The notes: generated by a model not told the origin, from the letters alone. A stretch of 64,000 bases of DNA from Cuscuta epithymum (GCA_945859915.1 CAMAPF010001062.1:496001-560000), one strand, 5' to 3'. Shown: positions 11,329 to 23,162, numbered from the stretch's first letter. Numbers and translations are program-made.

Positions 11329-12394
11329 CAGTGGCAGAACTAGAAAAAAAATTAAGCAGGGGCACAATAACATAATGTAAATCATCACATTAATAATAAA
11401 ATTGTCTTAACAAATTACACTAATAAAACATGCCAAATTCAATCAAAAGGGCTAACGTAATGGTGCTAAATCCAACCTACGGGTCCTCATGTTTTGAAAA
11501 TGTTGGATAATAACCTCATTATCGATGCGTCTAAACACATCTCTTTCTACGTAGCAGACTACACAATCAGTAAGATAATCATCTCCCATTTTATTACGTA
11601 AAACAGTTTTGACAATCTTTATTGTTGAGAAGGCTCTTTCCACTGTAGCTGTGGCAACAGGCAAAACTAGTGCCAAAACAATCAGACGGAATTTAACAAT
11701 CTTAATGGAATTTAACGGAAATAGTTCTAAATCGGAGTATTTAACACTACATATTTTGAAAATCATAATTGTGAATTTGGAAATATAAATTATGAAATAC
11801 CAAAATATTAATTTAATTAAAAGGGGAAAAAAATAGGAAAAATGAAAACCAACCGGGCAAGTCGTAGGCGGACGACGGATGGTGGAAGGCGGACGGACGT
11901 CGACGAGCTGGCGGTCCGACATGGCAAGTTCTCGGTGCTGCTGTGCTCAGTTGCTGCCTGCTAGTTCGCGGTGCTGCTTGCGCAGGGAAAGGGGTGGAAC
12001 CGCAGAAGTCAAAGAGACGAAGACTTGCCTACTGCCTAGTTGCCTTTGCTGTGTTTTGAATTATCTGGAATTCTACTTTGGGCTGTAGATTGCATATTAC
12101 TTTGGGCTGAATTATCTACATTGGGCCTTCCTTAGGCAATGGCCCGATTGGCCTTTAAGTTATTTTTTTCCGAGTCAGCAAAACGACGCCGTCTCATTAC
12201 GGAAATAGAATAGACCTGCGTTCCTTTTCTATCGTCTTCCCTTTCCTCCAGCCGGCCGACTCCAACAGCTCGCCGGAATAACTCAGAAGCCTCCGGCGGC
12301 CCCTCCTACCCCGGAATACCCCCTACCTATACCCTAGCTCGACAGCCGAAGCAGGGGCACCGGCCCCCCTTGCCCCCCGGCAGTTCCGCCCCTG
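11329..12394 (-). mobile_element. Internally deleted hAT transposon
   Basis: The 1066 bp element is bordered by an exact 8 bp duplication, CTCATGAC (11321-11328 and 12395-12402), the length made by hAT transposases. Its ends are imperfect inverted repeats: CAGTGGCAGAACT on the left and, read inward from the right, CAGGGGCGGAACT. The left part carries the minus-strand end of a transposase. The right part (12180-12390) is GC-rich and untranslated. Most of the transposase is missing, so it cannot move itself. Confidence 0.92.
11452..11760 (-). pseudogene. hAT transposase C-terminal dimerisation fragment
   Basis: The minus-strand frame ending at 11452 translates to a segment with LPVATATVERAFSTIKIVK, then LRNKMGDDYLTDCVVCYVE and ERDVF. 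This is the hAT-family C-terminal dimerisation region as found in plant TTF-type (DUF4371-like) transposase-derived proteins. The upstream part of the same open frame (to 11922) has no family similarity I can see and is probably not coding. The DDE catalytic part and zinc fingers are absent. A deleted transposon copy explains it better than a domesticated gene, because it sits inside intact hAT ends. Confidence 0.8.
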
Positions 12395-12402
12395 CTCATG
12401 AC

Positions 12403-13493
12403 CTTTAGCGTCTGGTTAGATCATAAAATGTTGAGATATTACTAAGGAAGACATATTTCCCACTGATATACCACGAGTATTTGATTCCCAAGTGTTATCT
12501 GGATGTTAGAAAATCTTTAAATGTGTCTGAAGATTAAATTTGTGAAATCTGTTAACACACCTATTAGAATTTGATTATCCGTGCTTAAGGAACTAAATAA
12601 CATGTTTGACATACTAGACTTAATGTATAAACAGACTAGAATTATCAATAGAAAACAATAGTTTTCTATCAATGATCTAACGTTTCAGATATCTTCACAT
12701 ATTATGAAGTCCTGAGATTATCACACTAAGTAACCCTTCTATTATGGTACATTCTATAGGCACTTAAGCGGTACATATATTCAAATGTTTGAATACCCAC
12801 ATTATAATTTGAAAACTAATACTTGCATATGGGTAATTCCTTTTATGATCACAAAACTCATACGTTTTTGATCAATCGTCATTATTTTTATATATCCCGT
12901 GGCCTCCATTAAACTTCACTAAAATTTATTTCTGAACATGATTTAGCACTTTTAAATTTCTGTCTAATCTAGACCATAAAAACGCTAAATCATAAAGATT
13001 AGCGTGGGGTTTGTCATACGCTTAAATAGTAGAAGGTTTTAGCGTATGATTGTACTTGCTCAGGTTATAAAAGCTTTTGTAAATATATTCTTATAAGTGT
13101 TAAGAATTGCTGTGTGTTCACTAATGATCAACTCTTTTGATAATATTAAGCTTATGTAACCGGTGTTCATAGATTCGTAAAGATTAGACTCCTAATCTTA
13201 AGTGCCGGTATAATACTCGTACATCACTTGATATTTATCGTATGAAGTAAGATGATATTACTTAAACGATTTAGCTTGTTGAATACACTCTGAAAACGGG
13301 AAGTTTTCATTGATAAACCTTTTACTAAATTACTTTATGCATTGTGATTACAAACACTTAGCCTAATAGTCATGCTCGTGTACAATATACACGATGAAAA
13401 CCGGAAATTCTATTTCTACGTTTTATCCGTTCGGTTTTTTATAACCACTGTATATGTTAACTTTCGAGCTTTGGGTTAGGATACGTGTAATTT
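12403..13493. repeat. Hairpin-mosaic DNA block
   Basis: AT-rich, gene-free, with short hairpins such as ATAGAAAAC with GTTTTCTAT near 12650, ACGCTAA with TTAGCGT near 12982-13005, CATACGCT with AGCGTATG near 13015-13050, and AAGATTAG with CTAATCTT near 13180-13200. Confidence 0.6.
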
Positions 13494-13496
13494 TTA

Positions 13497-13764
13497 GGAT
13501 GTTTTCTTTTGGACTGTTTTCAGTCCCAGACCAGACCAGACCAGACTTAAACAGACCAGACCAGACCAGACCAGACATAAACAGACCAGACCAGACCAGA
13601 CTAGACTTCCGTAGTTATAAAATACACAGAGACCAGACATTTACCAGACCAGACCAGTTCAGAGCAGACCAGACCAGACCAGACTTAAACAAACCAGACC
13701 AGACCAGACCAGACTTAACCAGACCAAACCAGACCAGCAAATTTCAGTCCAAAAGAAAACATCC
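13497..13764. mobile_element. MITE with 20-bp terminal inverted repeats and an AGACC microsatellite core
   Basis: Ends are GGATGTTTTCTTTTGGACTG and its exact complement, with TTA on both sides (13494-13496 and 13765-13767), which fits a PIF/Harbinger-type 3 bp target site. The core (about 13526-13735) is built from CCAGA/AGACC pentamers with interspersed TTAAA. The open frame across it (RPDQTRPD repeats) is a by-product of the microsatellite. The words TACGTGTAATTTTTAG just outside the left end and CTAAAAATTACACGTA near 13898 form an outer inverted repeat in the mosaic. Confidence 0.8.
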
Positions 13765-14621
13765 TTAGAGTATTATCATAATTTTAAGTAATATTTAGGT
13801 GATACCTAACAAATATGATCTCACGTTGGCAGATATGGTTTAGGTAAAGATATAAATGGTATACTTGATAAGCTTATATAGCTTATGAAGTATATACTCT
13901 AAAAATTACACGTATATGGCACAATATGAACTAAGATATGATTGGATCCGTGCACAAAATCATCCTATATGAAAAGTTGGGTTTAATGCTTTGGATATGA
14001 ATACCATATCCAAATTATTAAAGCACTCATATATATATACAAATAACTAGTTTAAGATATTTGTTATGTAAAGGGCTACGAGTGGCTAGGTAAATCTCTA
14101 AAAGCGCGCGTCTGAATAAAGATATCATAGTTAGAGCTGAAAACTAGTTATAAATCATGGATATCTTTCGTCAGTATTTAATTTATGTAAATACGTTATC
14201 AAGCACTATATGTACATATTAAATCAATGATATCTTTATATATCATTATGAATTCTCATATATGTTGTCTTATAGATGAGATGTACCCGATATTAGTTTA
14301 AATATCTTTCATATAGGATTACTTAGTATCCGTACTAAGTATGTTGTGAAGTATATCTTACAATTAGCCCTATTATTTAGGCGCCGGTTTCGAAATATCA
14401 TAAAAATATGTACTACTATATCTTTGTAAAAAGCACATGAATATGTAAGTATTTCATGTATATTTGGAAGTACACTGTTTTACAAATATACAAATGATTA
14501 TAAGTGACAAAGTTATTAAGTACATATAACATATAATCATGAAGTGATTATACATTAACTTACACGGGAGTTCAACGTGTATACAATATCCTTATCAGTA
14601 TTGTGATCATAACTAATTAGG

Positions 14622-14843
14622 TATATCCAAGGTGCCACATGAGATATCTTAGTAATATATTACTCGCATCATATATTTATATGTTATTTATAAATCAGGG
14701 GGTGATAAAAACTATGATACATAATATCTCATTTAGTGATACTATTTCATGTGCTATGATATTAACATACGTTTTAGCGTGTAATATAGAGTATTAAATA
14801 TTAAGATACGTAGTTATATCCAAGGTGCCACATGAGATATCTT
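14622..14843. repeat. 29-bp direct repeat pair
   Basis: The same 29 bases, containing CCAAGGTGCCACATGAGATA, occur at 14622-14650 and 14815-14843. Related words GGTGCCACT occur near 7099 and 22540. Confidence 0.85.
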
Positions 14844-15172
14844 TGTATCCCTAAAGATAAGTTTTAGAGCTCGATAAGATCTTTCCAACGAGATAGAAAA
14901 CGTTTTCGATCAACGGGACAAAACAGAGCAAGATATGATCGGATCAAATTCTAAACGAGTTTGGAGCTAAATAGAGCACTGATAAGTCCCTTTTCCACAA
15001 GATATTTTAATACTTTTAGCCTCGATTATCTCCCGCAACTTATCGCGCTCTAAAGTTTTTTGCTCGATATTCCCCTTCGGATACCACAAAGTTATGTGGT
15101 ATCCGATTACAAATACTTAAGGGACTTATAAGCTCTATTCCCAATGTATTTCAATCGAGCAAAAGACTTTAG

Positions 15173-15285
15173 AGCAAAAGCTCTCCCTGTGGATTTAAGA
15201 TTGCCGTGTTTTGTGAAGTATATAGGCAATCACATTATATTGCCTATTAACGAGGGAAGTTAAATCCACAGGGAGAGCTTTTGCT
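15173..15285. repeat. Inverted repeat, perfect 26-bp arms
   Basis: Arms 15173-15198 and 15260-15285 are exact complements (core GCTCTCCCTGTGGATTTAA). The 61-base loop contains two further inverted copies of an AGGCAAT word. Confidence 0.9.
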
Positions 15286-15720
15286 ACCAAAAAGGTCCGA
15301 TAGCTTATCAGGCTATCGTTCCTTGGGCGTGGAATAGACGTTGATATTTTAGTGAAAATTTTGTGACTATTGATAAATATATTCATGTGCATCCTAATTT
15401 AAATATATTTCAAATTAAACTGGAGCGTTTATTCAACTGTGTACCCTATCTCGTTATGCATTAAGTATATGTGTTGGAGAATACATGATTAAAAACCTAA
15501 ATAGATATATCTTTATTCGTTAAAATACATGTAACTTAAACCATATGATCGATAAAACTCTTTGTAAGTACTTTGTAGTCATCTTTACTCAAGGTATTTG
15601 GATATTAAGTAACTAAGCATTATGTTTCAAATGGTCGAGAATACTAATCGGCATTGTAATATCACTGTAAGTACGGAGAAATAACAGAAATTGAGTCACT
15701 CGTAAGGGATAGGGTACTTA

Positions 15721-16079
15721 GAGCATCTCCAATGGGATGTCTATTCTCTTACACACTCTTACAATTGGGTCCCATTTTTTATCTCACAAATTTTATGTGT
15801 AGGACCTACATATCTCCTTATTTATTTTCATTTTCATTTTTTATATCACTTCTAACCCACTTTTCATCCACTTTTGCTGCTCGATTCCCGTGTAATGTCT
15901 ATTTGTGGACATTGTCATAGACATTGTCTACAATTTACTCCTATCTCTCTCTTCCTTTTCATTTTTCCATACACACCACTTTCTCCATATTAAATTAAAA
16001 TAATCATCCTATCTCTATCTCTCTCATATGTCACGTAGGATAGACTTTACTCCAATCCACTACCCCATTGGAGATGCTC
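15721..16079. mobile_element. Tourist-like (PIF/Harbinger) MITE
   Basis: Ends are GAGCATCTCCAATGGG and, on the right, CCCATTGGAGATGCTC, exact 16-bp complements. TTA stands at both borders (15718-15720 and 16080-16082), the TSD expected of PIF/Harbinger. It is 359 bp and non-coding. The short frame 15732-15920 inside it is accidental. Confidence 0.92.
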
Positions 16080-16082
16080 TTA

Positions 16083-16740
16083 GATCTTTCCACGGGTATT
16101 ATACCTGTGATATCATTATAATCCTCGATATGCATTATATTCTGTTGGTGGTCATACATAATTAGTTTACCGATATGAGGGTGTCAGTACAGTTCCATAT
16201 TATTAACGGACTTAAACGCGTTTTCATTCATCCTAATGCACTTAAGGAACCATATCTTTGGGAGGTTAATTAATATCTCTTTGGATAAGATCTTTTAGTT
16301 TAAAGACCCAGTATGAGTGTCACAAAATTGTCTTCTAAAGAATCCGCTAAACGTTTGAATCCTAATCGATACTCATAGGAAATATACATTGTGAGAAATA
16401 CAATGTATATCACAATCTGTGACCAATATCCCATAATATTCACAATTATTATGAATTTAATATGCTTTTCTATTATAACTCTCTTAATATACCAGTGTAA
16501 GCTTGAAGAGATATCGTTAAGATATCTTAGTTGATATCTAGCTAGAATTTCTGTTCAGATAGAAAAGATATAATTTTCAAACTTCTCTACACCTATATAT
16601 TATATATTACAATACCTTCTTGCCCAACATATTAAATCTTATAAGAACAAGGATGGTTTTAGAGCACTTCGCCTATGTAGTTAATATCTTGCTGTATATC
16701 TCTATAAGATATAAAGGGATGAGTGTACAACGCACTCATC
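16083..16740. repeat. Hairpin-mosaic DNA block
   Basis: AT-rich, gene-free. It includes an interleaved set at 16382-16416: ATATACATTG with CAATGTATAT, and ATTGTGA with TCACAAT. Confidence 0.6.
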
Positions 16741-17410
16741 CCTAAACGGAAGAGAAAAGGACGAATTTACGGGAATTCCATGCATCCATTCCCAAAATAC
16801 GAATGTAAGAGTTAGGGTATGAATTTACGGGAAACGGGGTTGGCTAATCCGACTTTTATAGGGTTTTTTGTAGGTTTTTGTGGGGTTTTCCAATTTCGAC
16901 AGAGATGTCGGATCATAATTGTCAGAAGCAAAAGTCGGATTCCATGAATCCGACAATGTGATTTAATTGTGGGAGAAAGAGGCAAGTCGGATTCCTTTAA
17001 TCCGAATATCAGAAGTCGGATGCCTGTGCATGTGTCAGAGGCCAGTCGTATGCATGTCAGCTTCATAGAATTCAGATTTGTGTAATCCGATTTTTTGGCC
17101 AGCAGCTCCATCCATCAACTCCACGAAACAGCTCTTTGATTGGCCAAAGGAATACCACGCGGATTGTGCTTTCCTCTTCTTATTTTCAACCCTTAGATCA
17201 TATTAAAAAAAATCTCAACCCTCCAATTTATTTTGTGCGGTGGTTCACTATCCAACCACAATTCTTACCTCTTTAAATACCTCCAACATCACATTAAACA
17301 CACTACAAAAAAACAAATTCAATTAGATAAAATTATTGAGTGTTGTTGCTGATTTTAATTCGTTGTGTCTTTCAAAGAGGTTAGAAATTTAATTATATTT
17401 TTATTCTTTT
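16741..17410. other. Non-mosaic insert with repeated TCGGAT words and a TATA-like site
   Basis: Between 16840 and 17100 words such as AGTCGGATTCC, AATCCGAC and AATCCGA recur in both orientations, as in subterminal repeats of DNA transposons. At 17274-17281 a TTTAAATA box precedes an A-rich leader, resembling a plant promoter. No protein follows. The frame 16812-17111 on the minus strand only reads through the repeats. Probably part of an unrecognised DNA transposon. Confidence 0.35.
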
Positions 17411-17412
17411 TG

Positions 17413-17755
17413 AGGCCGTTTGGTAACACTAAAATTGGTTGTATTGGCTGATTCTGCTGAAATTTATGAAGTTCTTGCTGATGTGGCTGTATTGGCTGAT
17501 TCTGCTGATTCATGAAAAGTTATATTAAAAATATTTTTTATTGATTAATAAAATAAAAAGTTATATGGAAAAATAGCTAAAATGATCCTCTAATGTAACT
17601 TCAGCCAATACAGCCAGAAAAGTAACTTCAACCTTAGTTTTTCTGCTTATTACACAATTCAGCACGTCAAATAAAAAATTACGTGTTTGGTGAAAAAGCT
17701 GTCTGATAAGCCTGATAAGCCGAAAAATGGGGTCACCAAACGGAGTATTTGTGAT
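17413..17755. mobile_element. Probable MITE with CCGTTTGG ends
   Basis: Left end GCCGTTTGGTAACA and right end TCACCAAACGG are imperfect inverted repeats, and GTATTGGCTGATTCTGCTGA is duplicated inside. I find no target duplication, so limits and family are uncertain. Confidence 0.45.
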
Positions 17756-18110
17756 TACACATGTACTAATTTTTTTATTTCAATCTCAGTATTTAGAAAA
17801 ATTTTAATATTAATATGCAACTGATCTTAATTGCTATTATGATATTTGATATAGTCATACTAAATAAATAATAATAAAAATAATTGGTTCACTAATATTT
17901 GTTATAATGTATTAAATAATAAATCAGTGTATATAGTAATTTGAGACTACGTTGCTATTACAAATTTAAATTTAGTTTAGTTAGTTGAACATTTTAATTT
18001 AGTCATCACAATTTACTCCCAAATAACACTATAATATAATTTAGTTCATAATATTTATTATAATTGAGCCATAAAAGCAAACATAAATTATAATTACACT
18101 ATACTGGTAA
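17756..18110. other. AT-rich non-coding stretch
   Basis: Nothing recognisable. Base use is very AT-rich, with no paired mosaic words noticed. Confidence 0.4.
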
Positions 18111-18850
18111 AATTTTCACAAGCTCATCTAGAACTAGTCCTTTTATAGTTTCTGGCAAATGTTATAACTAGAACTAGTCCTTTTCTAGTTTCTGCCATAG
18201 TGAAAATATTAATCAGTGGCAAGTCTAAAATTGCAATCAGTACATATATTATAATTGCACTATATTGGTACAATTTTCACAAGCTCGTCTAGAACTAGTC
18301 CTTTTCTAGTTTCTGGCAAATGTTACGTCTAGAACTAGTCCTTTTCTAGTTTCTGGCAAATGTTACGTCTAGAACTAATCCTTTCCTAGTTTCTGGCACA
18401 ATGAAAATATTACTCAATGACAAGTCTAAAATTTGTATCGGTTCATATATATTATAATAGGACTATCTTGCTACAATTTTCACAACCTCGTCTAGAACTA
18501 GTCCTTTTCTAGTTTCTGGCAAATGTTATGTCTAGATTTAGTCCTTTTCTAGTTTCTGGCACAGTGAAAATATTACTCAATGGCAAGTCTAAAATTTGTA
18601 TTGGTTCATATATATTATAATAGGACTATCTTGCTACAATTTTCACAACCTTGTCTAGAACTAGTCCTTTTCTAGTTTCTGGCAAATGTTACGTCTAGAA
18701 CTAGTCCTTTTCTAGTTTCTGGCACAATGAAAATATTACTCAATGGCAAGTCTAAAATTTGTATCGGTTCATATATATTATAATAGGACTATCTTGCTAC
18801 AATTTTCACAACCTCGTCTAGAACTAGTCATTTTCTAGTTTCTGGCATGG
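18111..18850. repeat. Hairpin satellite: about 163-bp units made of 40-bp subunits
   Basis: CTAGAACTAG starts recur at 18128, 18168, 18289, 18329, 18369, 18492, 18655 and 18818, with a variant near 18532. Two (once three) 40-bp subunits alternate with a spacer holding GAAAATATTACTCAATGGCA and TATATATTATAATAGGACTA, giving a unit of about 161-163 bp present about five times. Every 40-bp subunit is a small hairpin, AGAACTAG against CTAGTTTCT. Confidence 0.92.
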
Positions 18851-19016
18851 TGGTAATACTGTTCAGTGGATAAGCCCAATATCAACCGTACATATATTAT
18901 AATGTAATACTTAACATTGATATAGTTTCATTGAAAATTTATATATGTAATTTATAATTTCATTTAATAAAATACGTTACACACACACACACATATATAA
19001 CACTAATATGTGATTT
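18851..19016. other. Short AT-rich stretch with a CA dinucleotide run
   Basis: A run of AC repeats lies at about 18979-18992. Nothing else seen. Confidence 0.5.
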
Positions 19017-19211
19017 TTGTTGTTAGTTGAGATACGAATGGTTGCACAAATACCACTTATGGACCCGGTTGATCGGTCTGTGCTGGTGATGCCACGTTAT
19101 GCGCATCGCGCGGACCTTATCTGGAATGGTTCTACATCCTTGGATGAGAAGTTGAGATTTAATATATATTGTTCAATGGTGTACAAAGACGGCCCGCGTC
19201 ACCCAGAATAG
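19017..19211 (+). pseudogene. Possible fragment of a plant-mobile-domain (MAIN-like) transposon protein
   Basis: A 64-codon frame reads MDPVDRSVLVMPRYAHRADL followed by IWNGSTS. The order MDP, RSVL, HR and then IW resembles the N-terminus of plant mobile domain (MAIN-like / PP7 long-form-like) proteins carried by some Mutator-type elements. The frame stops before the conserved core, and I see no continuation in the next 500 bp. The similarity is from memory of the family and weak; a chance frame is possible. Confidence 0.25.
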
Positions 19212-20140
19212 AGTAGCATCCTTGGGGCATTGAAAACTAGAATTCCTAACCTCTTTGAGTATAGCAAAGTGCACTTCATGAGTGCCCAATGCCAACATGA
19301 TTACATCTGTATCCTATCATTAATAAAAAGAAACATCTCTTAAAATGTAACAACTAACAACCTGCCACTCTAAAACAACACATGTGACCGCAGTTTTGAG
19401 CAACAAGACCCCAACATAGGATTCAACCCCTGCAAAACAAATGGTATGAGAAAAAACAGCAGCAACTGAGTAATGACCCTAACTGTTTCTCCCCAAACAA
19501 CATCCATTCTCCTGGCCTTTTTGAGAGCAATTAGGGTATCAAAGTTTTGTAACATACTAGAAATACATCATACTCTTCCATCAATGAATATGCTAACGGA
19601 TAGGGTATCAAATTTTAATTAAAAAATCATATTAGGTTTCAAAATATTCCTGAAATTTAGGTTAAAAGCTAAAATTAAAATTAGAGGAGGTAAAGATAGA
19701 GCTAGAGTCTTCGTTCATCGACTGGAATTCCGAAAGAGAAGGAGAGAGCTCACGTATTCAGTTCATCGATCATTAGATCGAGTAGGGCGAAGTCGCAAGG
19801 ACATGAGGTCCTAAGTAGCTTCCGGCAAGTGGAGATGTCGTCATGGCGGTGCATCCGACGAGTGGCGACGCTTTCTTCGAAGTCAATAGGCAGCCGTCGA
19901 TGTGTTCCTGGTAGACGATTGACCGACGGTTGTGTCGTTCTTCGAAGAGGATCGGCCAAAGATGCGCTCGATCGACAGTGGCACGTCCCTCAGCATCGAT
20001 GTTAAGCTTCTACGTGAATAAGAAGGGCTAAGGGTAGTTGGTGTGAGGCGGCAGGACCAAGAAGGATGGCCATCGATTGATGGGAGGGAAAAAAACTAAT
20101 AGAAACCGCAGGGCCCAATAGTTGAAGTACTCCGTAAAAA
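19212..20140. other. Non-coding or captured sequence, GC-richer from 19690
   Basis: From about 19690 to 20090 composition rises in GC and looks exon-like (many TCG and CGA words), but every frame is short and none is recognisable. It may be captured host sequence in the CACTA element that ends at 20922. 19212-19690 shows nothing. Confidence 0.3.
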
Positions 20141-20146
20141 TTAGAG

Positions 20147-20785
20147 GTGCCGTTTGGAGCCTCAAAAATAGGCTTATAAGCCTGAAAGTGTGAAAAAATC
20201 ACCAAACACCGGCTAAATTGGTTGTTTGGGCTGTTTAGGCTGATTAGCCAAAAAAGTAACAATGGAGTCCCTTTTTCCGCTGAAACTTATTAATTCACTG
20301 TAGCCTTCCGTAATGACTCTTTGCCCACTTTTATATATATATCGATTGACTCCTCCTTCCGCACACCAAATCGACGGCTTCTTCTTCAAATTCTTCAAGA
20401 TCGGTGACTTCAATTCTCTTGCTCCGTTTCTTCATATATTCATCTAAAGGTAAGGTATATGTTGTTCTGCTTCAATTTTCGCAAACGGCAGCCCTATTGT
20501 TCTTCTTGGGTAGGAGGTGAAATTGGCCTGCAATAATTATCTGTTGGGTGTTCGTTTACAAAGGAGCTATGGAGAAGTGCAGTCTAATTGGTGAAGAGTT
20601 TGACGGTTGCAGAATGGAGGAGTTGGATGGGTTTACAGGAAGCTCTAATTTGTGAAAATACCCTTATGGTAATTCTACATCCAATCAGCCATTTCAGCCA
20701 ATATATTACCAAACACTTTCAATTCAGAAGATTCAGTCTTTTCAGACTTTTCAGTTATTCCAGCCCTTGTAGCCGATACCAAACG
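20147..20785. mobile_element. Probable non-autonomous element with CCGTTTGG ends, holding promoter-like sequence
   Basis: Left GTGCCGTTTGGAGCC and right ATACCAAACGGGCTC are imperfect inverted ends. Inside, a TTATATATATA box near 20330 is followed by a pyrimidine-rich leader and an AAAGGTAAGG splice-donor-like site near 20448. That arrangement suggests a captured 5' gene end. No target duplication found. Confidence 0.35.
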
Positions 20786-20799
20786 GGCTCAGAATCTTA

Positions 20800-20922
20800 A
20801 AGCGTATTATTTGATGCTATTATATTTTTGTTAGAAAACAGCGACACTTTTGTTCCATTAAAGTCATTTTATCAGAAAGTGTCACTATAAAAGTATCACT
20901 GCAAGGCATTTTTCTAGTAGTG
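20800..20922. mobile_element. CACTA transposon terminus (one end)
   Basis: Read inward from 20922 the sequence begins CACTACTAGAAAAATGCC, followed by subterminal repeats around AAGTGTCRCT, as in the ends of En/Spm-like elements. The matching left end was not found; a CACTAC at 17301 lacks both the subterminal repeats and a matching 3 bp target site. The element is probably truncated or rearranged, with 16741-20922 possibly all internal to it. Confidence 0.6.
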
Positions 20923-22970
20923 TCTACAAATTCTCTAAAAACGAATGTCATCTATTTATCCACAGATGACATGTGCATACTAAAGATATCTGCTGTATAA
21001 TACAACAAGTATATTATACATATTTCCCACTGATATATAGTTCGGAATATGTATTTTCAACTCACTGTTGAAAATACCTAGATAGTTTTCAGTACAATTG
21101 TATCAACTTATCTTCAATAAGATAATGTGGTCTTCAAAGGTAAATACTTATTCTAATATTGGAACATGGCAATAAGTATTTGTTAGGTAGATATCGTATA
21201 CAATTGTACGTAAAGACTATCTTTTCTACGCCTATTACACAAAATTGTTAATCCTATATCTTAAAAGGTTACATTTTGCAAGACTACTTTTACGTATTTG
21301 TATTAAATTATGGGGACATAATTTGTTAGAAAACGGTATTAATCTTGTCCGAATTTATCCCTTTTGGGCATGGATGACATCTCCATATTTTAAACGGGTA
21401 CAATAGACGGAATATGAGTCCTAAATTACAGATTCACACATGTATAGAAAAATGGGAGTTGACAAATAGATATGGGTTTTCAATCATCCTTCATATTTCG
21501 AAAACGTCAAATCTAAATAGGACGTAACAGTTTTAGCGGTAAAACTGTTTGGAATGTCTTACACGTATAATACGGATTTCAGATTATACGTTTAGATAAT
21601 CTTCATATTGCACAGTATGAAATCATTATAAAAGCACGTAACGGGTATAATAGAGTACTTATGCTGCTATACTCGGTATTACCTTTATCATGTTCTAGCG
21701 ACAAAGGTATTGAAAATACACGCTAAAATCATATATAATAGTCTAAAATTGAGCGTGTATCTTATGAAGCCTACAGATATACGAGAAATCAATGTAATAT
21801 TCTTAAGCAGTGTAAATTAGCTTTAATAAGGATATTAACAAAATAGTTCTAAAGAGATTACAAAACAATGCAACTAAATGTTGATAATATGAATATCCCT
21901 AATCTCTATTAAATTTGTGAATATATGAGTGTCTTTACTATAACTTAGCCTAATCTCTATAATTTTATGTTCAACATAGTTTCTTGATATTTCGAAACCG
22001 GCGTTTTATATCAATACTTTATTTTACTGATGGCTTATTAACGGCGTTTCAATTCTCTATGTGATCATATATATACGTTTTGTCCAACGTATACAAGATA
22101 AACCTTAAGTTTAATAAGTTCATTCACATAGTTCTAATGACAAGATATTTACTTAGCGTCTAAATGATACCTTTACCGTTCCAACACTCATATCGAAATT
22201 ACATGTTTGGAATTATATATATTAATCTTTAGTTCAAGATATTGAAAATTTACTCGATTACTTTAGAATTCAAGACTCGGAAAATATAATGATTGGTGAA
22301 CAGAACTCAGAGGGATTTAGTATCTCATTGAAACAAGTTTTCAAGTGTTTTAAAACCGTTTTCTGAAATACTCATATTTCCGTTTTTAACCATGGATCTT
22401 ACTTACCCTAGAAAACGTATCTTCGTGGATCATAAATTGCACAAGGTGATTCAACACTCATATTGTGTTGCCTAATGGTACAAGGTAAAGACGCTATCTA
22501 AGCACATAACATACTTAAAAAACAATGAAATAGTAGGGTGCCACTTGTCCTCGATATAATACGGTATTATACTAATATTTGGTTATTTTAAATAATATAG
22601 ATCTCTTAACACAAATATTCCTTTTTAGCCGATGACTAAAGGGGTTTTTGTTACAAATAGCTAATATCAGTACTATTAGCTATTTCCAGGAATAGCTATG
22701 AACATCATCTGTGTATTCAAGGCCTTGATACTATGGTAAGGTTTGTTCTCCAATTATGTTATACAATAATTCAGGTATAATTATGCCAATAATTATCTCA
22801 AAATACCGGAAGTCATTCGTAGATCTTTGAAATACTATTTGCAATCGGAAGTTAGGAACACTCTGAAAGTAAGCTTTAGGGATTGTCAATTTTCGATATG
22901 CTCCGAAGGTGGTCTCCTTAACCTTATTTTGTCGGGGAGATTCAACGGTATCAATACCGTTTAAGTAACG
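20923..22970. repeat. Hairpin-mosaic DNA block
   Basis: About 2 kb of AT-rich, gene-free DNA with frequent short inverted repeats and a copy of CTTGATATTTCGAAACCGGCG at 21982-22002. Confidence 0.6.
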
Positions 22971-23162
22971 GTACCCACCACTTTGTACTCACCTTATACC
23001 CACCTCTGTGAAGGTTATTTTTTTGTCTGTAAAGCCGGTTCACAGACAAAATATGTCTTTGAATTCCTTCACAGACATATTTTGTCTGTGAAGGAATTCA
23101 CAAACAAAAAAAATAACTTCACAAAAATGGGTGGGTACAAAAGTGGGTATAAAAGTGGGTAG
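22971..23162. mobile_element. Small fold-back element with interleaved palindromes
   Basis: The outer arms pair GTACCCACCACTTTGTACTC on the left with GGGTACAAAAGTGGGTATAA on the right, extended inward by CTGTGAAGGTTATTTTTTT and AAAAAATAACTTCACA. The centre is an exact A B A' B' set: A 23041-23058, A' 23073-23090, B 23060-23072, B' 23088-23100. No certain target duplication. Confidence 0.75.

Larger units (their letters stand above)
13768..15717. repeat. Hairpin-mosaic DNA block
   Basis: AT-rich, gene-free. It contains the GGCGCC module in inverse orientation (14379-14400), a 29-bp direct repeat (14622 and 14815), a GGGACAAAACAGAGCAAGAT word near 14918 and the inverted repeat 15173-15285. Short reading frames such as 15195-15392 overlap that inverted repeat and look accidental. 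Confidence 0.6.

Noticed and set aside
13454..13768. Protein with RPDQT repeats
   Set aside because: The frame exists because the AGACC pentamer has no stops in that phase. It sits inside a MITE and has no conserved neighbour.
17301..20922. Complete CACTA element from CACTAC at 17301
   Set aside because: The left site lacks the subterminal repeats of the right end, and the flanking 3-bp sequences do not match.
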